From Bufo bufo (taxonomy: Eukaryota > Chordata > Amphibia > Anura > Bufonidae): 64,000 bases of DNA. The DNA lies in contig NC_053391.1 in assembly GCF_905171765.1 (NCBI RefSeq), positions 155,801,565-155,865,564 on the forward strand. Reading direction: 5' to 3'. Below the pieces are notes generated by a model. That model saw only the letters and a list, made by a program, of their open reading frames with translations. It searched no databases and was not told where the DNA came from. The translations under genes were made by a program, and so were the position numbers. Positions 41,915 to 53,270 of this stretch are shown here, piece after piece. Each line of letters starts with the position of its first letter. The first letter of the stretch is position 1.

Positions 41915-42814
41915 GGCCCCTTTTACACGGGCGAGTATTCCGCGTGGGTGCATTCACTTCAATGGGGCTGTTCAGATGAGTGCTGATTTTCATGCATCAC
42001 TTGTGCGTTGTGTGAAAATCGCAGCATGTTCTATATTAATTTCATAGAAATGAATAGGGATGCGTGAAAATCGCAAGCATCCGCAAGCAAGTGCGGATGC
42101 AATGCGATTTTCATGCATGGTTGCTAAGGAGACGAGGGATGAGTTAACAGGGACCCTATTTACTTTATCATTTTTCATTATGACATGGTTATAATGGAAA
42201 ATAATAGCATTCTTTAATTCAGAATGCTAAGTAAAGGGTCCATTGTGGGGTTAAATTATTTTTTTTTTAGCTCACCTCATCCACTTGATTGCGCAGTCGG
42301 GCTCGTCTTCTTTCTTCTTCTTCTTGCAGGACCTGGCTGGAAAAGAACCTTCTATCTTCATTCAGCAGGACCTGCGATGACATCACCGAAGGTCCTTTTA
42401 CAGCCAGATCCTGCAAGAAGAAGAAAGAAGACGAGCCCGACTGCGCAATCAAGTGGATGAGGTGAGTTACAATTTTTTTTTATTTTTAACCCCACAATGG
42501 ACCTTTTACTTAGCATTCTGAATTAAAGAATGCTATTATTTTCCATTATAACCATGTTCTAATGGAAAATAATAAAATATACAGAACACCGATCCCAAAC
42601 CCGAACTTCAGTGAAGAAGTTCGGGTTTGGGTCTGGGTACCACAGTCAGTTTTTTATCACGCGCGTGCAAAACGCATTGCACCCGCGCAATAAAAACTGA
42701 ACGACGGAACGCAATCGCAGTCAAAACTGACTGCAATTGCGTACCTACTCGCATGATTTTCCGCAGAAGCAACACACCTGGACCTAATCCGGACAGGCTC
42801 GTCTGCAAGGGCCC
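41915..42814. mobile_element. Long palindromic MITE, family P (copy 2)
   Basis: Starts GGCCCCTTTTACACGGGCG after TTA and ends GGGCCC before TTA (42,815-42,817). The interior palindrome is centred near 42,370, with matching arms such as TCCACTTGATTGCGCAGTCG against CGACTGCGCAATCAAGTGGA. Shares arm sequence with 39,066-40,002. Confidence 0.8.
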
Positions 42815-43775
42815 TTAGGGGCCTAGTACATGGGATCTTTTGATTTGCTTTCCTATTCACCCTAATAGAGATCTTCATGGTCATTCAGGTAGTCTGACAG
42901 AGTATCCCCCTCCAAGCACTGTTCCCTAGCTGCAAGACTCTGACTGCTCCCCTTATATACCAATTGTAGCTGAACTAGACCCGTCTAGTAGGAGGGGTGG
43001 AGTGAAGAAGCTCAGCACAACAAATACAATGTTTCAACTCCTGTATCTCATAGACTTACATTAGAGTTTAAATGATATTCAATAGAAAGCAGATGTTTCA
43101 GACAAAAACAGGTTTTCAGACATGATAACATACCAATACCTGGCATTCAAAAGGTCAGTCTGGTTTTGGTAGTAAACAACTTTTGGCTTTTTCCCTCTAA
43201 AACATGCTCTTCTTCAAACCTTATGGTAGCTGAGTAAAATTACCAGTCACAAAAGTCTCTCATTGTCCATTAACCCTTTCCATAATGCTTTGCAAATGAG
43301 CAAGGTATTCATCACACCAAACATATGAAATACATTTAGGCAGTATTAAACAGTATAAGTGATTGCAAGTTAACCATTTAAAGTGAAATAAAAGTAAGAA
43401 GTTTATAACTTTGCATAGGAGAAATAGGCAAATCTCCACAAATGTCTAGACTTCAAAGTAACCCTGCTCCAGGGCACTACATAATGACTTATCAATAATG
43501 ACGTCTCGGAAAACTCTTTTAACCCTTTGCAGGGGCCCACTAGAGTACTGAAACAGCATCCTAAAACAACATAAACTATAACCACCGCAGTAAAATAAAG
43601 TAGTATATAAAACATATTCAATAATAATATTTTTCATTTTATGGCAAATTAAAGAGGGGTTTTGGCCTCTGGATAAACGGAGGTTTGTCTAAAAAGGATG
43701 AACTTGATGGACATCTTTTTGAGCCTGCAATAATCAGACTAGGTAATTTACCATTGACCACCATAAATAGCATAT
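42815..43775. other. Mostly unassigned; LINE-like tail at the right
   Basis: No ORF of note. The segment 43,646-43,745 (AAAGGATGAACTTGATGGAC and following) looks like the 3' tail of an L2/CR1-type LINE. The rest could be part of an LTR or old LINE and is not assigned. Confidence 0.3.
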
Positions 43776-44065
43776 GGCTAGTTTTACACCAGCGTTTTTA
43801 GCTCCGGCAGGCTGTTTTGGTTGAGAACAGCCCGCCGGACCTCTGTGGATCCAGCATTGGCCCATGTTACTGCAATGCCTGCCAGCCACACTTACTATAA
43901 TGGGATCCGGCGGAGATCCAGCCACTACCCAGCAAATATCCCTGAGGTTTTCGTCCGTCCGCATTTCAGCATTTTTGCAGGGTGGCGGCCAGATCTCCGC
44001 CAGATCCCATAATAGTCAATCGGCCCATTATAGTTAACAGCCTGCACATTGATGTGAAAGAAGCC
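43776..44065. mobile_element. MITE with GGCTAGTTTTACAC termini
   Basis: Left GGCTAGTTTTACACCAGCG and right GATGTGAAAGAAGCC are imperfect inverted repeats; TAA follows the right end. The interior has GATCCGGCGGAGATC stems. Confidence 0.6.
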
Positions 44066-44497
44066 TAACATGTACAACTTCAAAGGACCCCAATAAAATA
44101 TTTAGGGGTTTATGTAGGTTACATACTTTAGAGCCAATACCCTACTTCAATGTAAAGTGATAGAGTGCATGAAAAAGCAAGCTATAAAATCACTAAAAAA
44201 CTTTAAAAAAAAAAAAAGAAAAAGATCCTTGTTTGTGACAGCTCTTCTCAGTCTGCTAGCTTGTCTCCTCCTTTTTTGGAGATATTTATCTCTGAGACTT
44301 GAATAATAGACTGTTCACTAGGAGTCAACTAGCTTCCTGCTTTTCATACAGACAGATCTGCCAAGAACATGTCATCCAAACTGAGGTGAGTTAAATAAAC
44401 CAGGGTGGGCCAATGCAATGAATAGTGGAATCATTTAGAGAAACCTGCAGAGTATATCAATATCAAGCTTACAATAAAAATTCTGTGGTGGTCTTAA
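44066..44497. other. No recognised feature
   Basis: AT-rich, with an A-run at 44,204-44,220. Nothing recognised. Confidence 0.3.
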
Positions 44498-44835
44498 GCC
44501 TGTATTACACCTGCCTATTTTTGCAGTGTAATACTGCCGCCGATTTCCCGATAAACGAGCAAACACTCGATCATTGGGCAATCCAAATCGTTTACCATGT
44601 TAAAAAATAATCACTTGCAGGCGGCAGATTGTGGTGTCTAATAACAATCTGCTGCTGGCAAACCACTATACAGCATGGCGGCGAGCGATGGCCTAGCGTT
44701 CACTCCTCTCCATGCTGCGGAAGAGATCGCTGCATGTAATAGCAGCAGTCTCCTCCGCTAGCGAGCAGGCGATTGCCAGGAGGGAATACTACCTTCCCGA
44801 CAATCGTTTGCCACATCGGGCTGTGTAATACAGCC
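44498..44835. mobile_element. MITE with GCCTGTATTACAC termini
   Basis: Left GCCTGTATTACAC and right GTGTAATACAGCC are inverted, flanked by TTAA on both sides (3-bp TTA/TAA or 4-bp TTAA duplication). Inner matched arms include CGGCAGATTG and CAATCTGCTG. Confidence 0.75.
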
Positions 44836-44898
44836 TTAAGACTTTAATATCAGCGGTGCTATAGTGTTCAAGCATTTGTTTCATTTCAATGCATCACA

Positions 44899-45012
44899 AT
44901 AGAGCAGGGGTAGGCAACCTCCGGTACTCCAGCTGTTGTGAAACTACAACTCCCAGCATGCATACTTGCTCTGTTCTTCTCAGCACTCCCGTAGAAGTGA
45001 ATAGAGCATGCT
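44899..45012. mobile_element. Small interspersed element with inverted GCATGCTGGGAGT arms
   Basis: Left arm GTAGGCAACCTCCGGTACTC then ACTACAACTCCCAGCATGC; the right arm has GCATGCTGGGAGTGC. The form suggests a short MITE. Outer ends not defined. Confidence 0.45.
44943..44961 (+). promoter_or_regulatory. ZNF143/THAP11-like motif in a repeat
   Basis: ACTACAACTCCCAGCATGC matches the ACTACAAnTCCCAGnnnGC element bound by ZNF143/THAP11 in vertebrates. Its position inside a dispersed repeat suggests either dispersal of sites or coincidence. Confidence 0.45.
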
Positions 45013-45149
45013 GGGAGTGCCCCTCGTAATAGAAGTATGCAAACATTATATTATAGTGTGGGTTCATCTTGCGCATTCATTTTCTAGAAAATAATACTGT
45101 AGGTAACTTTAAGTAGCATAAAAAGTAATCCCCCCAAAAAATGACATAA

Positions 45150-45606
45150 AGGGAACCTGTCATGTGGTTTTTTGATTATAATCTAACTAATTATATACAA
45201 TCATTAACTACTAAAAAGTACCTTAGATGTATTCACTTACTGGAGTGACAGATGGTTACCTCATAATATACACACAAAGATGCCGCATGCTAATGAGCTG
45301 ATTTGAGTCCAGCGTGATGTCATTGAGTCCAGCGTTTATTTAATTCAGAGCTATAGCCACTCCCCTGCCCACCTGCTGCTGATTCCTATGGGAAAAAAAC
45401 TGTCATTCAGCAGCAGGTGGCCGGGGAGAGTCAGGAGCTCATAAATATTCATGACTCATCATTATCAGCTGGAGCTTTTCAATACAAGATGTTGGCAGAT
45501 TGACTGGGTCAATTAAAGAAAGTGACCCAGCATTGTGCCAAGAGAATCGGTCACTTATTTATGTTGCCCTTAGTTAGGACACCATAAAACTGGTGACAGG
45601 TTCCCT
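45150..45606. mobile_element. T2-like MITE, AGGGAACCTGTCA termini
   Basis: Perfect 13-bp terminal inverted repeats AGGGAACCTGTCA. TTAA follows the right end (45,607-45,610) and ATAA precedes the left, a one-base decay of a TTAA duplication. The interior has paired GCAGCAGGTGG arms near 45,370-45,425. Confidence 0.8.
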
Positions 45607-45989
45607 TTAACTGCAACAGCACTGCAGTAATAACATCAGGTCGCTGTGAGCCCATCAGTAAACTACAGACACACAAAGAAAATATAATAGTCCCCCTCAG
45701 CCGTCAACATTATCTGAATGGTGAAACAGTAGCAACTGTTGTAATAACATATATTTATATCTTTATTCTAGCTTTTAATATTGACTTTATTTGAGCATTG
45801 GTCAATGGTCATAAGTACCCTTGTAATAAAAAAACAACCACTTTGTAATGTTAGCTCCTTTTATTCAATAGGCGCTCCCCTTTTGTTCTTCACATCCACA
45901 TGAATATATTGCATCCATGGCTCAACTCTTAGTTGACTGTCCCTCCCTTTTCATGGAAAGTGACTTTCTCATGAGCAGCCACTGACATA
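45607..45989. other. No recognised feature
   Basis: AT-rich spacer between MITEs with no supported signal. Confidence 0.3.
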
Positions 45990-48045
45990 GGCCTCATGCA
46001 CACGACCGTTGTGTGCATCCGTGGCGGTTGTGCCGTTTTCCGTTTTTTTTCGCGGACCCATTGACTTTCAATGGGTCCGTGGAAAAATCGGAAAAATGCA
46101 CCGTTTTGCAGCCGCATCCGTGATCTGTGTTTCCTGTCCGTCAAAAAAATATGACCTGTCCTATTTTTTTGACGGACAACGGTTCACGGACCCATTCAAG
46201 TCAATGGGTCCGTGAAAGAACACGGATGCACACAAGATTGGCATCCGCGTCTGTGATCCGTGGCCGTAGGTTACTTTCATACAGACGGATCCGAAGATCC
46301 GTCTGCATAAAAGCTTTTTCAGAGATGAGTTTTCACTTTGTGAAAACTCAAATCCGACAGTATATTCTAACACAGAGGCGTTCCCATAGTGATGGGGATG
46401 CTTCTAGTTAGAATATACTGAGAACTGTGTACATGACTGCCCCCTGCTGCCTGGCAGCACCCGATCTCTTACAGGGGGCTGTGATCCGCACAATTAACCC
46501 CTCAGGTGCTGCACCTGAAGGGGTTAATTGTGCATATCATAGCCCCCTATAAGAGATCAGGGGCTGCCAGGCAGCAGGGGGCAGACCCCCCTCCCTCCCC
46601 AGTTTTAATTTCATTGGTGGCCAGAGCGGCCCCCCCTGCCCCCCTCCCTCCCTCTATTGTATTATTTTCATTTGTGGCAGTGTGCGGCCCCCCCGCCCCC
46701 CCTCCCTCTATTGTATTATTTTCATTGGTGGCACAGTGTGCGGCTCCCTCCCTCTATTGTATTATTTTCATTGGTGGCACAGTGTGCAGCCCCCCCGCCC
46801 CTTCTCCCTCCCTCTATTGTATTATTTTCATTGGTGGCCAGTGTGTGCCCCCCCAGCCCCCCCTCTATTGCATTAATATCATTGGTGGCCAGTGTGCGGT
46901 CTCCCCTCTCCGTCCCCCCGGCATCATACTTACCTGCTGCGCTGTCTGTGACCGGCTGGGAGCTCCTCCTACTGGTAAGTGACAGATCATTAAGCAATGC
47001 GCCGCACAGACCTGTCACTTACCAGTAGGAGGAGCTCCCAGCCGGTCACAGACAGCGCAGCAGGTAAGTATGATGCTTCTAATATTGCTAAGTAACCATG
47101 GCAACCAGGTCTGCAGTAGCGTCCTGGTTGCCATGGTTACTGATCGGAGCCCCAGCGATTAAACTGGGACTCTGATCGGAACTCTCCGCTGCCACCAATG
47201 ATCGGGGGGGGGAGAGGGGAGGCCGCACACTGGCCACCAATGATATTAATACAATAGAGGGGGGGCCGGGGGGGCGCACACTGGCCACCAATGATAATAC
47301 AATAGAGGGAGGGGGGGCGGGGGGAGGCGCACACTGTGCCACCAATGAAAATAATACAATAGAAGGAGGGAGGGGGGGCGGGGGGCCACACTGGCCACCA
47401 ATGAAATTAAAACTGGGGAGGGAGGGGGGTCTGCCCCCTGCTGCCTGGCAGCCCCTGAACTCTTATAGGGGGCTATGATATGCACAATTAACCCCTTCAA
47501 GTGCAGCACCTGAGGGGTTAATTGTGCGGATCACAGCCCCCTGTAAGAGATCGGGTGCTGCCAGGCAGCAGGGGGCAGTCATGTACACAGTTCTCAGTAT
47601 ATTCTAACTTGAAGCGTCCCCATCACCATGGGAACACCTCTGTGTTAGAATATACTGTCGGATCTGAGTTTCACGATCTAACTCAAATCCAATGGTATAT
47701 TCTAACATAGAGGCGTTCCCATGGTGATGGGGACTCTTCAAGTTAAAATATACCATCGGATTGGAGAAAACTCAGATATTTACATTGAAAGTCAATGGGG
47801 GACGGATCCATTTGAAATTGCACCATATTGTGTCAACGTCAAATGGATCCGTCCCCATTGACTTGCATTGTAATTCAGGACGGATCCGTTTGGCTCCGCA
47901 CGGCCAGGCGGACACCAAAACGACTTTTTTTTCATGTCCGTGGATCCTCCAAAAATCAAGGAAGACCCACGGATGAAAAAACGATCACGGAAAAACGGAA
48001 CCCATTTTTGCGGACCGCAAAAAAAACGGTTGTGTGCATGAGGCC
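45990..48045. mobile_element. 2-kb foldback element with nested palindromes
   Basis: Termini GGCCTCATGCACACGACCG and the inverse (GGTTGTGTGCATGAGGCC) are flanked by ATA on both sides. Inside, from about 46,349 to 47,672, is a giant inverted repeat, and further MITE-like GGATCC hairpins lie on each side. It is probably a MITE that received or captured a second palindromic element. Confidence 0.65.
46349..47672. repeat. Giant inverted repeat, arms about 650 bp
   Basis: The left arm begins ATCCGACAGTATATTCTAAC and the right arm ends with its inverse; the centre is near 47,010 around AGCAATGCGCCGCACAG. The arms carry 50-65-bp tandem C-rich units on the left (46,611-46,900) and G-rich units on the right (47,205-47,400), each with TTGTATTATTTTCATTGGTG or its inverse. 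No coding region. Confidence 0.85.
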
Positions 48046-48529
48046 ATAGGAAGAGGAAGTTACATGTGAGCAGCCCGACTGACTGAGACTGAGCAGCCCA
48101 ACTGACTGACTGTTGAAAAACAGTAATCCATCCCGCGCCTGACAATAAAACGTAACTTTTACTAGAACAAAGTTGAAATTAAAAACACCACTGTTTCTCC
48201 CAGCCTATGAGTTCAGCGCTCATTCATAAGTGTAAAAAGGTTACACCATCCAACCAAACTGTATGAAGTAAAGTCCAGGCACATGCTACCGCAGCTGGCG
48301 TGCAGAAGCAAATGTAGCAGCACACTGCTCCATGTGCAAAGACACATGCAAAGACATGGATAAATCTGAATTGCATTACTGCTATACTTACTATATGAAA
48401 ATTATCTACCAGCGACAAAGTGGCTTCAAACGGATGGGACCTACACCATCAGACTTGTCTTTCTTGGGCTTAACTAAGCCTACAAAATTCTGTACAATGT
48501 AGAATCCATCTATATAACACTCTGATTAA
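48046..48529. repeat. Repeat segment, duplicated at 48,857-49,080
   Basis: The part around GCACATGCTACCGCAGC ... GCAAAGACA ... ATGGATAAATCTGAATT (48,278-48,375) recurs, diverged, at about 48,968-49,072. It may be one repeat family present twice; not identified. Confidence 0.45.
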
Positions 48530-48856
48530 GGGTCCATTGACACATCCGTGTGTGTTTTGCGGATCCACAAATCCACGGATCCACAAAACACGGACATCGG
48601 CCATGTGCGTTCCGCATTTTGCAGACCGCACATCGCCGGCACTTAATAGAAAATGCCTATTCTTGTCCGCGGACAAGAATAGGACATGTACTATTTTTTT
48701 CGGAATCGGAATTGCGGACCCGGAAGTGCGGATCCGCAATTCCGGATCCGCAACTCCGGATCCGGGCAGCACATCGTGCTGCCCCATAGAAATGAATGGG
48801 TCCGCAATTCCGTTCCGCAAAATGCGGAACGAAATTGCGGACGTGTGAATGGACCC
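48530..48856. mobile_element. MITE with GGGTCCATTGACAC termini
   Basis: Termini GGGTCCATTGACAC and GTGTGAATGGACCC are flanked by TAA at both ends (48,527-48,529 and 48,857-48,859). The interior is a run of GCGGATCC and TTCCGGATCCG stems. Same group as 40,209-40,502. Confidence 0.88.
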
Positions 48857-49409
48857 TAAAAGCGCTGAGCAGATGGGCGGGAGTGCAAATGGAGGCAGTT
48901 AATCCCCCAAATGTACAATACAAAAACTAAAATTAAACCAGCACCTCCCAACAGTATGAAAGTACAGGTGCATGCTACCACAGCCGCAAGGAAAGAGCAC
49001 TATATGGAGCGACAAACTGCTATATGCGCAAAGACACAAGAAAACACTGGGAACATGGATAAATCTGAATTATTTATAGGCAGGGCCAGCGTCATCCGGT
49101 GGCATATCCGGACAAGTGCCGGGGCCCACTGGTCCTGGGGGGCGGGCCAAATGGGGTGCCAGCTCCGCCTGGGTGCCAGCTCTCAGGGGGGTGCCAGGCC
49201 GGCTGCTATGAGCACTTCCATCTATATATATGGAAGTGCTTATTGCTGGAGTGCAGGGGAGCCAGCGGTCCCGTCATTCACTAATCGCAGCTGATCTCCC
49301 TCCTCCAGGCCCGGCCCAGTGGTGACATCATGACGTGTCTCACTGCTGCGCCAGACCGGGGGAAGAGAAGTGGTGCAAGGAAATGAGCTGCGGTTAGTAA
49401 ATGAAAGGT

Positions 49410-49760
49410 ATAAGAGGGGGCCACTGAGTGGGGTCATTATACTGTGTGGGAGGGCCACTGGGGGATCATTATACACAGTGGGAGGCCACTGGTTAAAATA
49501 CTGTATGGGGGACGTTGGGGGTCATTATACTGTATAGGGGCATTGGGGGTCTTTATAGTGTATGAGGGCACTGGGGGAATTATACTATATGAGAAACACT
49601 AGAGGTCTTTATAATGTATGGGGGCACTGGCGGGTCATTATACTATATGAGGGGCATTGGGGGTCACTATACCTTGTGGGGGGGGGGGCTGTGGATCATT
49701 ATACTGTATGATGAGGCACAGAGGATCATTATATTGTGTGGGAGCCACAGCTGGACATGT
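49410..49760. repeat. Minisatellite, about 35-40-bp unit
   Basis: Degenerate units of the form GGGGGCACTGGGGGTCATTA followed by TACTGTATGA, about nine copies, within the hAT-like element. Confidence 0.75.
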
Positions 49761-49796
49761 AAATGTAAAGATATGTTTTTTTTTTTATTGGTGTGT

Positions 49797-49825
49797 GGGG
49801 GGGGGGGGGGGGGGGGGGGGGGGGG
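49797..49825 (+). repeat. Poly-G run of 29
   Basis: Uninterrupted G from 49,797 to 49,825, followed by AAGGGGGG. The length is prone to assembly error, and it could form a G-quadruplex. Confidence 0.9.
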
Positions 49826-50258
49826 AAGGGGGGTGCCAGAGAAAAGATCCGCCCCGGGTGCCCAATACCATAGGCACGCCACCAGTGCCACTGCGTCTCC
49901 TCACTCCAAAATAAATAAATAAATGAATAGCTGCACTGCGGCTGCTCACCCCGTCCCCCATGCAACAGAAACTGTCTGGCAGCCGCCTAGGCAAAGTATT
50001 GGCAGCCCAGGGCACTAAACTATCAGTGCAGACAGAGAGCAGCACATACAGTATGTATGGTACAGACTGTACTGTCTGCGCACAGTGCAGCGATCACGAT
50101 GCTTACACCTGTTGCGGCTTCATAGCACGTCACACCTCATCTCAAGTAATGAAGCCACAGGAAAGCCCAACAGGTGTAGGTGCCAGCGCGGAGTGTGAGG
50201 CTGTAGAAATAAGAAAATGGTTGGCACTCCACTTAGATTTGTATTGTGGTGCTCAGAT

Positions 50259-50576
50259 TCTGTAAAATCCCAGCACTCAAAAGAAGATTATTTTTTTTTT
50301 TAATAAAGAGATGATTTATTCCATCCTTAGGGTGCACATATATCAATTATGGCCAACGTTTCGGTCCATCCCGGACCTTGTTCATGGCCAGTGTAGTTAG
50401 GAGAGACCTGGAGTGCAGGATGGCGTTCTACTCCGGTCTCTCCTAACTGCACTGGCCGTGAACAAGGATGGACCGAAACGTCGTCCACAATTGATATATG
50501 TGCACCCTAAGGATGGAATAAATCATCTCTTTATTTAAAAAAAAATCTTCTTTTGAGAGTGGCATGATTTTACAGA
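50259..50576. mobile_element. Foldback element, TCTGTAAAATC termini
   Basis: Left TCTGTAAAATCCCAGCACTC and right GGCATGATTTTACAGA are inverted. The arms match almost throughout (GGATGGAATAAATCATCTC against GAGATGATTTATTCCATCC), with a centre near 50,420. No clear target duplication was seen. Confidence 0.7.
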
Positions 50577-50579
50577 GTC

Positions 50580-51169
50580 AGAGGAGGCTGCACATCAGCA
50601 TCATAAGCATAAAGTGGGGCAAAGTGCCTCCAGCTCAGCAACCCTCTCCCAGTCTGCGGTATATAACAAGTAAGATATTTCGATTTTAGGAAAGGATGTG
50701 AAAGAAGGGGGTCCGCCATATGTTGTTACAGTCACCCAGAGATTTAAGTCTACGGTTCACATTTGCTTTTCATTGTTCTGCTCTAACATAGGAGCATAAC
50801 AACAAAAATACCGGAATAGCTGAAACCATGGCCCAAAGAACCTGTACAGTGCCAGATGGGACCCATTAACTCAAAAGTATTTTGGTAGCATGGTATCATA
50901 TGGTGTCACAAGTGAAAGCCATATGGGCAAAAAAATCGTGCAATGCCAAATTTCATGTTTTTTGGCCATACCCCTTTTTTGTTTTTATAAAAAGCGATTG
51001 AAAAAGTGTATGTATGCAAAAATTTTAAAATCTGTGAGTAGACCTGAGGGACTGAAACACTAGGTAGTTCAAAAAAAGTAAGCGCATAAAGGACTGAGTC
51101 ACATATACTCCAGCACGTCTATTGTATTTGGTCATCTATAATACAAGCATTTTATTGCTGCATGCGTCG
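50580..51169. other. Unassigned sequence inside the hAT-like element
   Basis: No ORF of note. Phrases such as GTGTATGTATGCAAAAATTT give no family identity. Confidence 0.25.
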
Positions 51170-51414
51170 TGAAAAATGCCACAAGTGGGCCCACTGAGAC
51201 TTACAAGAGGACATAGTTTTAAATTAGAGGGGCAAAGGTTTAAAAGTAATATCAGGAAGTATTACTTTACTGAGAGAGTAGTGGATGCATGGAATAGCCT
51301 TCCTGCAGAAGTGGTAGCTGCAAATACAGTGAAGGAGTTTAACCACTTACCGTCACACTAACGCCGAAAGGCGTCATTTCTGCGGCGCTCCCAGGTCACA
51401 CTAACGCCGATTGG

Positions 51415-51665
51415 TGTCCTCTCGCGTGAGCCGAGATTTCCTGTGAACGCGCGCACACAGGCGCGCGCGCTCACAGGAACGGAAGGTAAGAGAGTTGATC
51501 TCCAGCCTGCCAGCGGCGATCGTTCGCTGGCAGGCTGGAGATGTGATTTTTTTAACCCCTAACAGGTATATTAGACGCTGTTATGATAACAGCGTCTAAT
51601 ATACCTGCTACCTGGTCCTCTGGTGGTCCCCTTTGTTTGGATCGACCACCAGAGGACACAGGTAG
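51415..51665. repeat. Cluster of four perfect or near-perfect hairpins
   Basis: Stems: CCTGTGAACGCGCGC with GCGCGCGCTCACAGG (51,440-51,478); CTCCAGCCTGCCAGCG with CGCTGGCAGGCTGGAG (51,500-51,541); CAGGTATATTAGACGCTGTT with its exact inverse (51,564-51,608); GTCCTCTGGTGGTC with GACCACCAGAGGAC (51,615-51,658). Confidence 0.85.
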
Positions 51666-51779
51666 CTCAGTAAAGAAGCACCAAGCACCACTACACTACA
51701 CTACACCCCCCCCCGTCACTTATTAACCGCTTATTAGCCCCTGATCACCCCTGATCACCCCATATAGACACCCCTGTAA

Positions 51780-53270
51780 AGCTCCATTCAGACGTCCGCA
51801 TGATTTTTACGGATCCACTGATAGATGGATCGGATCCGCAAAACGCACACAGACGTCTGAATGGAGCCTTACAGGGGCGTGATCAATGACTGTGGTGATC
51901 ACCCCATATAGACTCCCTGATCACCCCCCTGTCATTGATTACCCCCCTGTCATTGATCACACCCCTGTAAAGCTCCATTCAGACGTCCACATGATTTTTA
52001 CAGATCCACTGATAGATGGATCGGATCCGCAAAACGCACACGGACGTCTGAATGGAGCCTTACAGGGGCGTGATCAATGACTGTGTTGATCACCTCATAT
52101 AGACTCCCTCATCACCCCCCTGTCATTGATCACACCCCTGTAAAGCTCCATTCAGACGTCCGCATGATTTTTACGGATCCACTGATAGATGGATCGGATC
52201 CGCAAAACGCACACGGACGTCTGAATGGAGCCTTACAGGGGCGTGATCAATGACTGTGGTGATCACCCCATATAGACTCCCTGATCACCCCCCTGTCATT
52301 TATTACCCCCCTGTCATTGATCACACCCCTGTAAAGCTCCATTCAGACGTCCGCATGATTTTTACGGATCCACTGATAGATGGATCGGATCCGCAAAACG
52401 CACACGGACGTCTGAATGGAGCCTTACAGGGGCGTGATCAATGACTGTGTTGATCACCCCATATAGACTCCCTCATCACCCCCCTGTCATTGATCACACC
52501 CCTGTAAAGCTCCATTCAGACGTCCGCATGATTTTTACGGATCCACTGATAGATGGATCGGATCCGCAAAACGCACACGGACGTCTGAATGGAGCCTTAC
52601 AGGGGCGTGATCAATGACTGTGGTGATCACCCCATATAGACTCCCTGATCACCCCCCTGTCATTGATTACCCCCCTGTCATTGATCACCCCCCTGTAAAG
52701 CTCCATTCAGACGTCCGCATGATTTTTACGGATCCACTGATAGATGGATCGGATCCGCAAAACGCATACGGACGTCTGAATGGAGCCTTACAGGGGCGTG
52801 ATCAATGACTGTGTTGATCACCTCATATAGACTCCCTCATCACCCCCCTGTCATTGATCACACCCCTGTAAAGCTCCATTCAGACGTCCGCATGATTTTT
52901 ACGGATCCACTGATAGATGGATCGGATCCGCAAAACACATACAGGCGTCTCCCTGGAGCCTTCCAGGGGGGGTGATCACCCCATATAGACTCCCTGATCA
53001 CCCCCCTGTCATTGATCACCGCCCCTGTCGATGATCACCCCCCCCTGTCAGGCTGCATTCAGATGTCCGTATGATTTTTACGGATCCACGGATACATGGA
53101 TCGGATCCGCAAAACACATACGGACATCTGAATGGAGCCTTATAGGGGGGTGATCAATGACAGGGGGGTGATCACCCCATATAGACTCCCTGATCACCCC
53201 CCCTGTCATTGATCACCCCCCTGTCATTGATCACCCCCCTGTCATTGATCACCCCTCTGTAAGGCTCCAT
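51780..53270. repeat. Satellite array, 364-bp higher-order unit
   Basis: A palindromic module (CTCCATTCAGACGTCCGCAT ... GACGTCTGAATGGAG) alternates with a ATCACCCCCCTGTCATTG spacer. Module period is about 182 bp, and pairs repeat every 364 bp exactly (for example at 51,886, 52,250 and 52,614). The last units are more diverged. Confidence 0.9.

Noticed and set aside
46506..47509. Proline-rich ORFs on both strands
   Set aside because: They arise from the C-rich/G-rich tandem units of the giant inverted repeat.
51886..52808. Three identical-looking 64-codon ORFs at a 364-bp period
   Set aside because: They are frame shadows of the satellite array; their spacing equals the repeat period and they have no protein motif.
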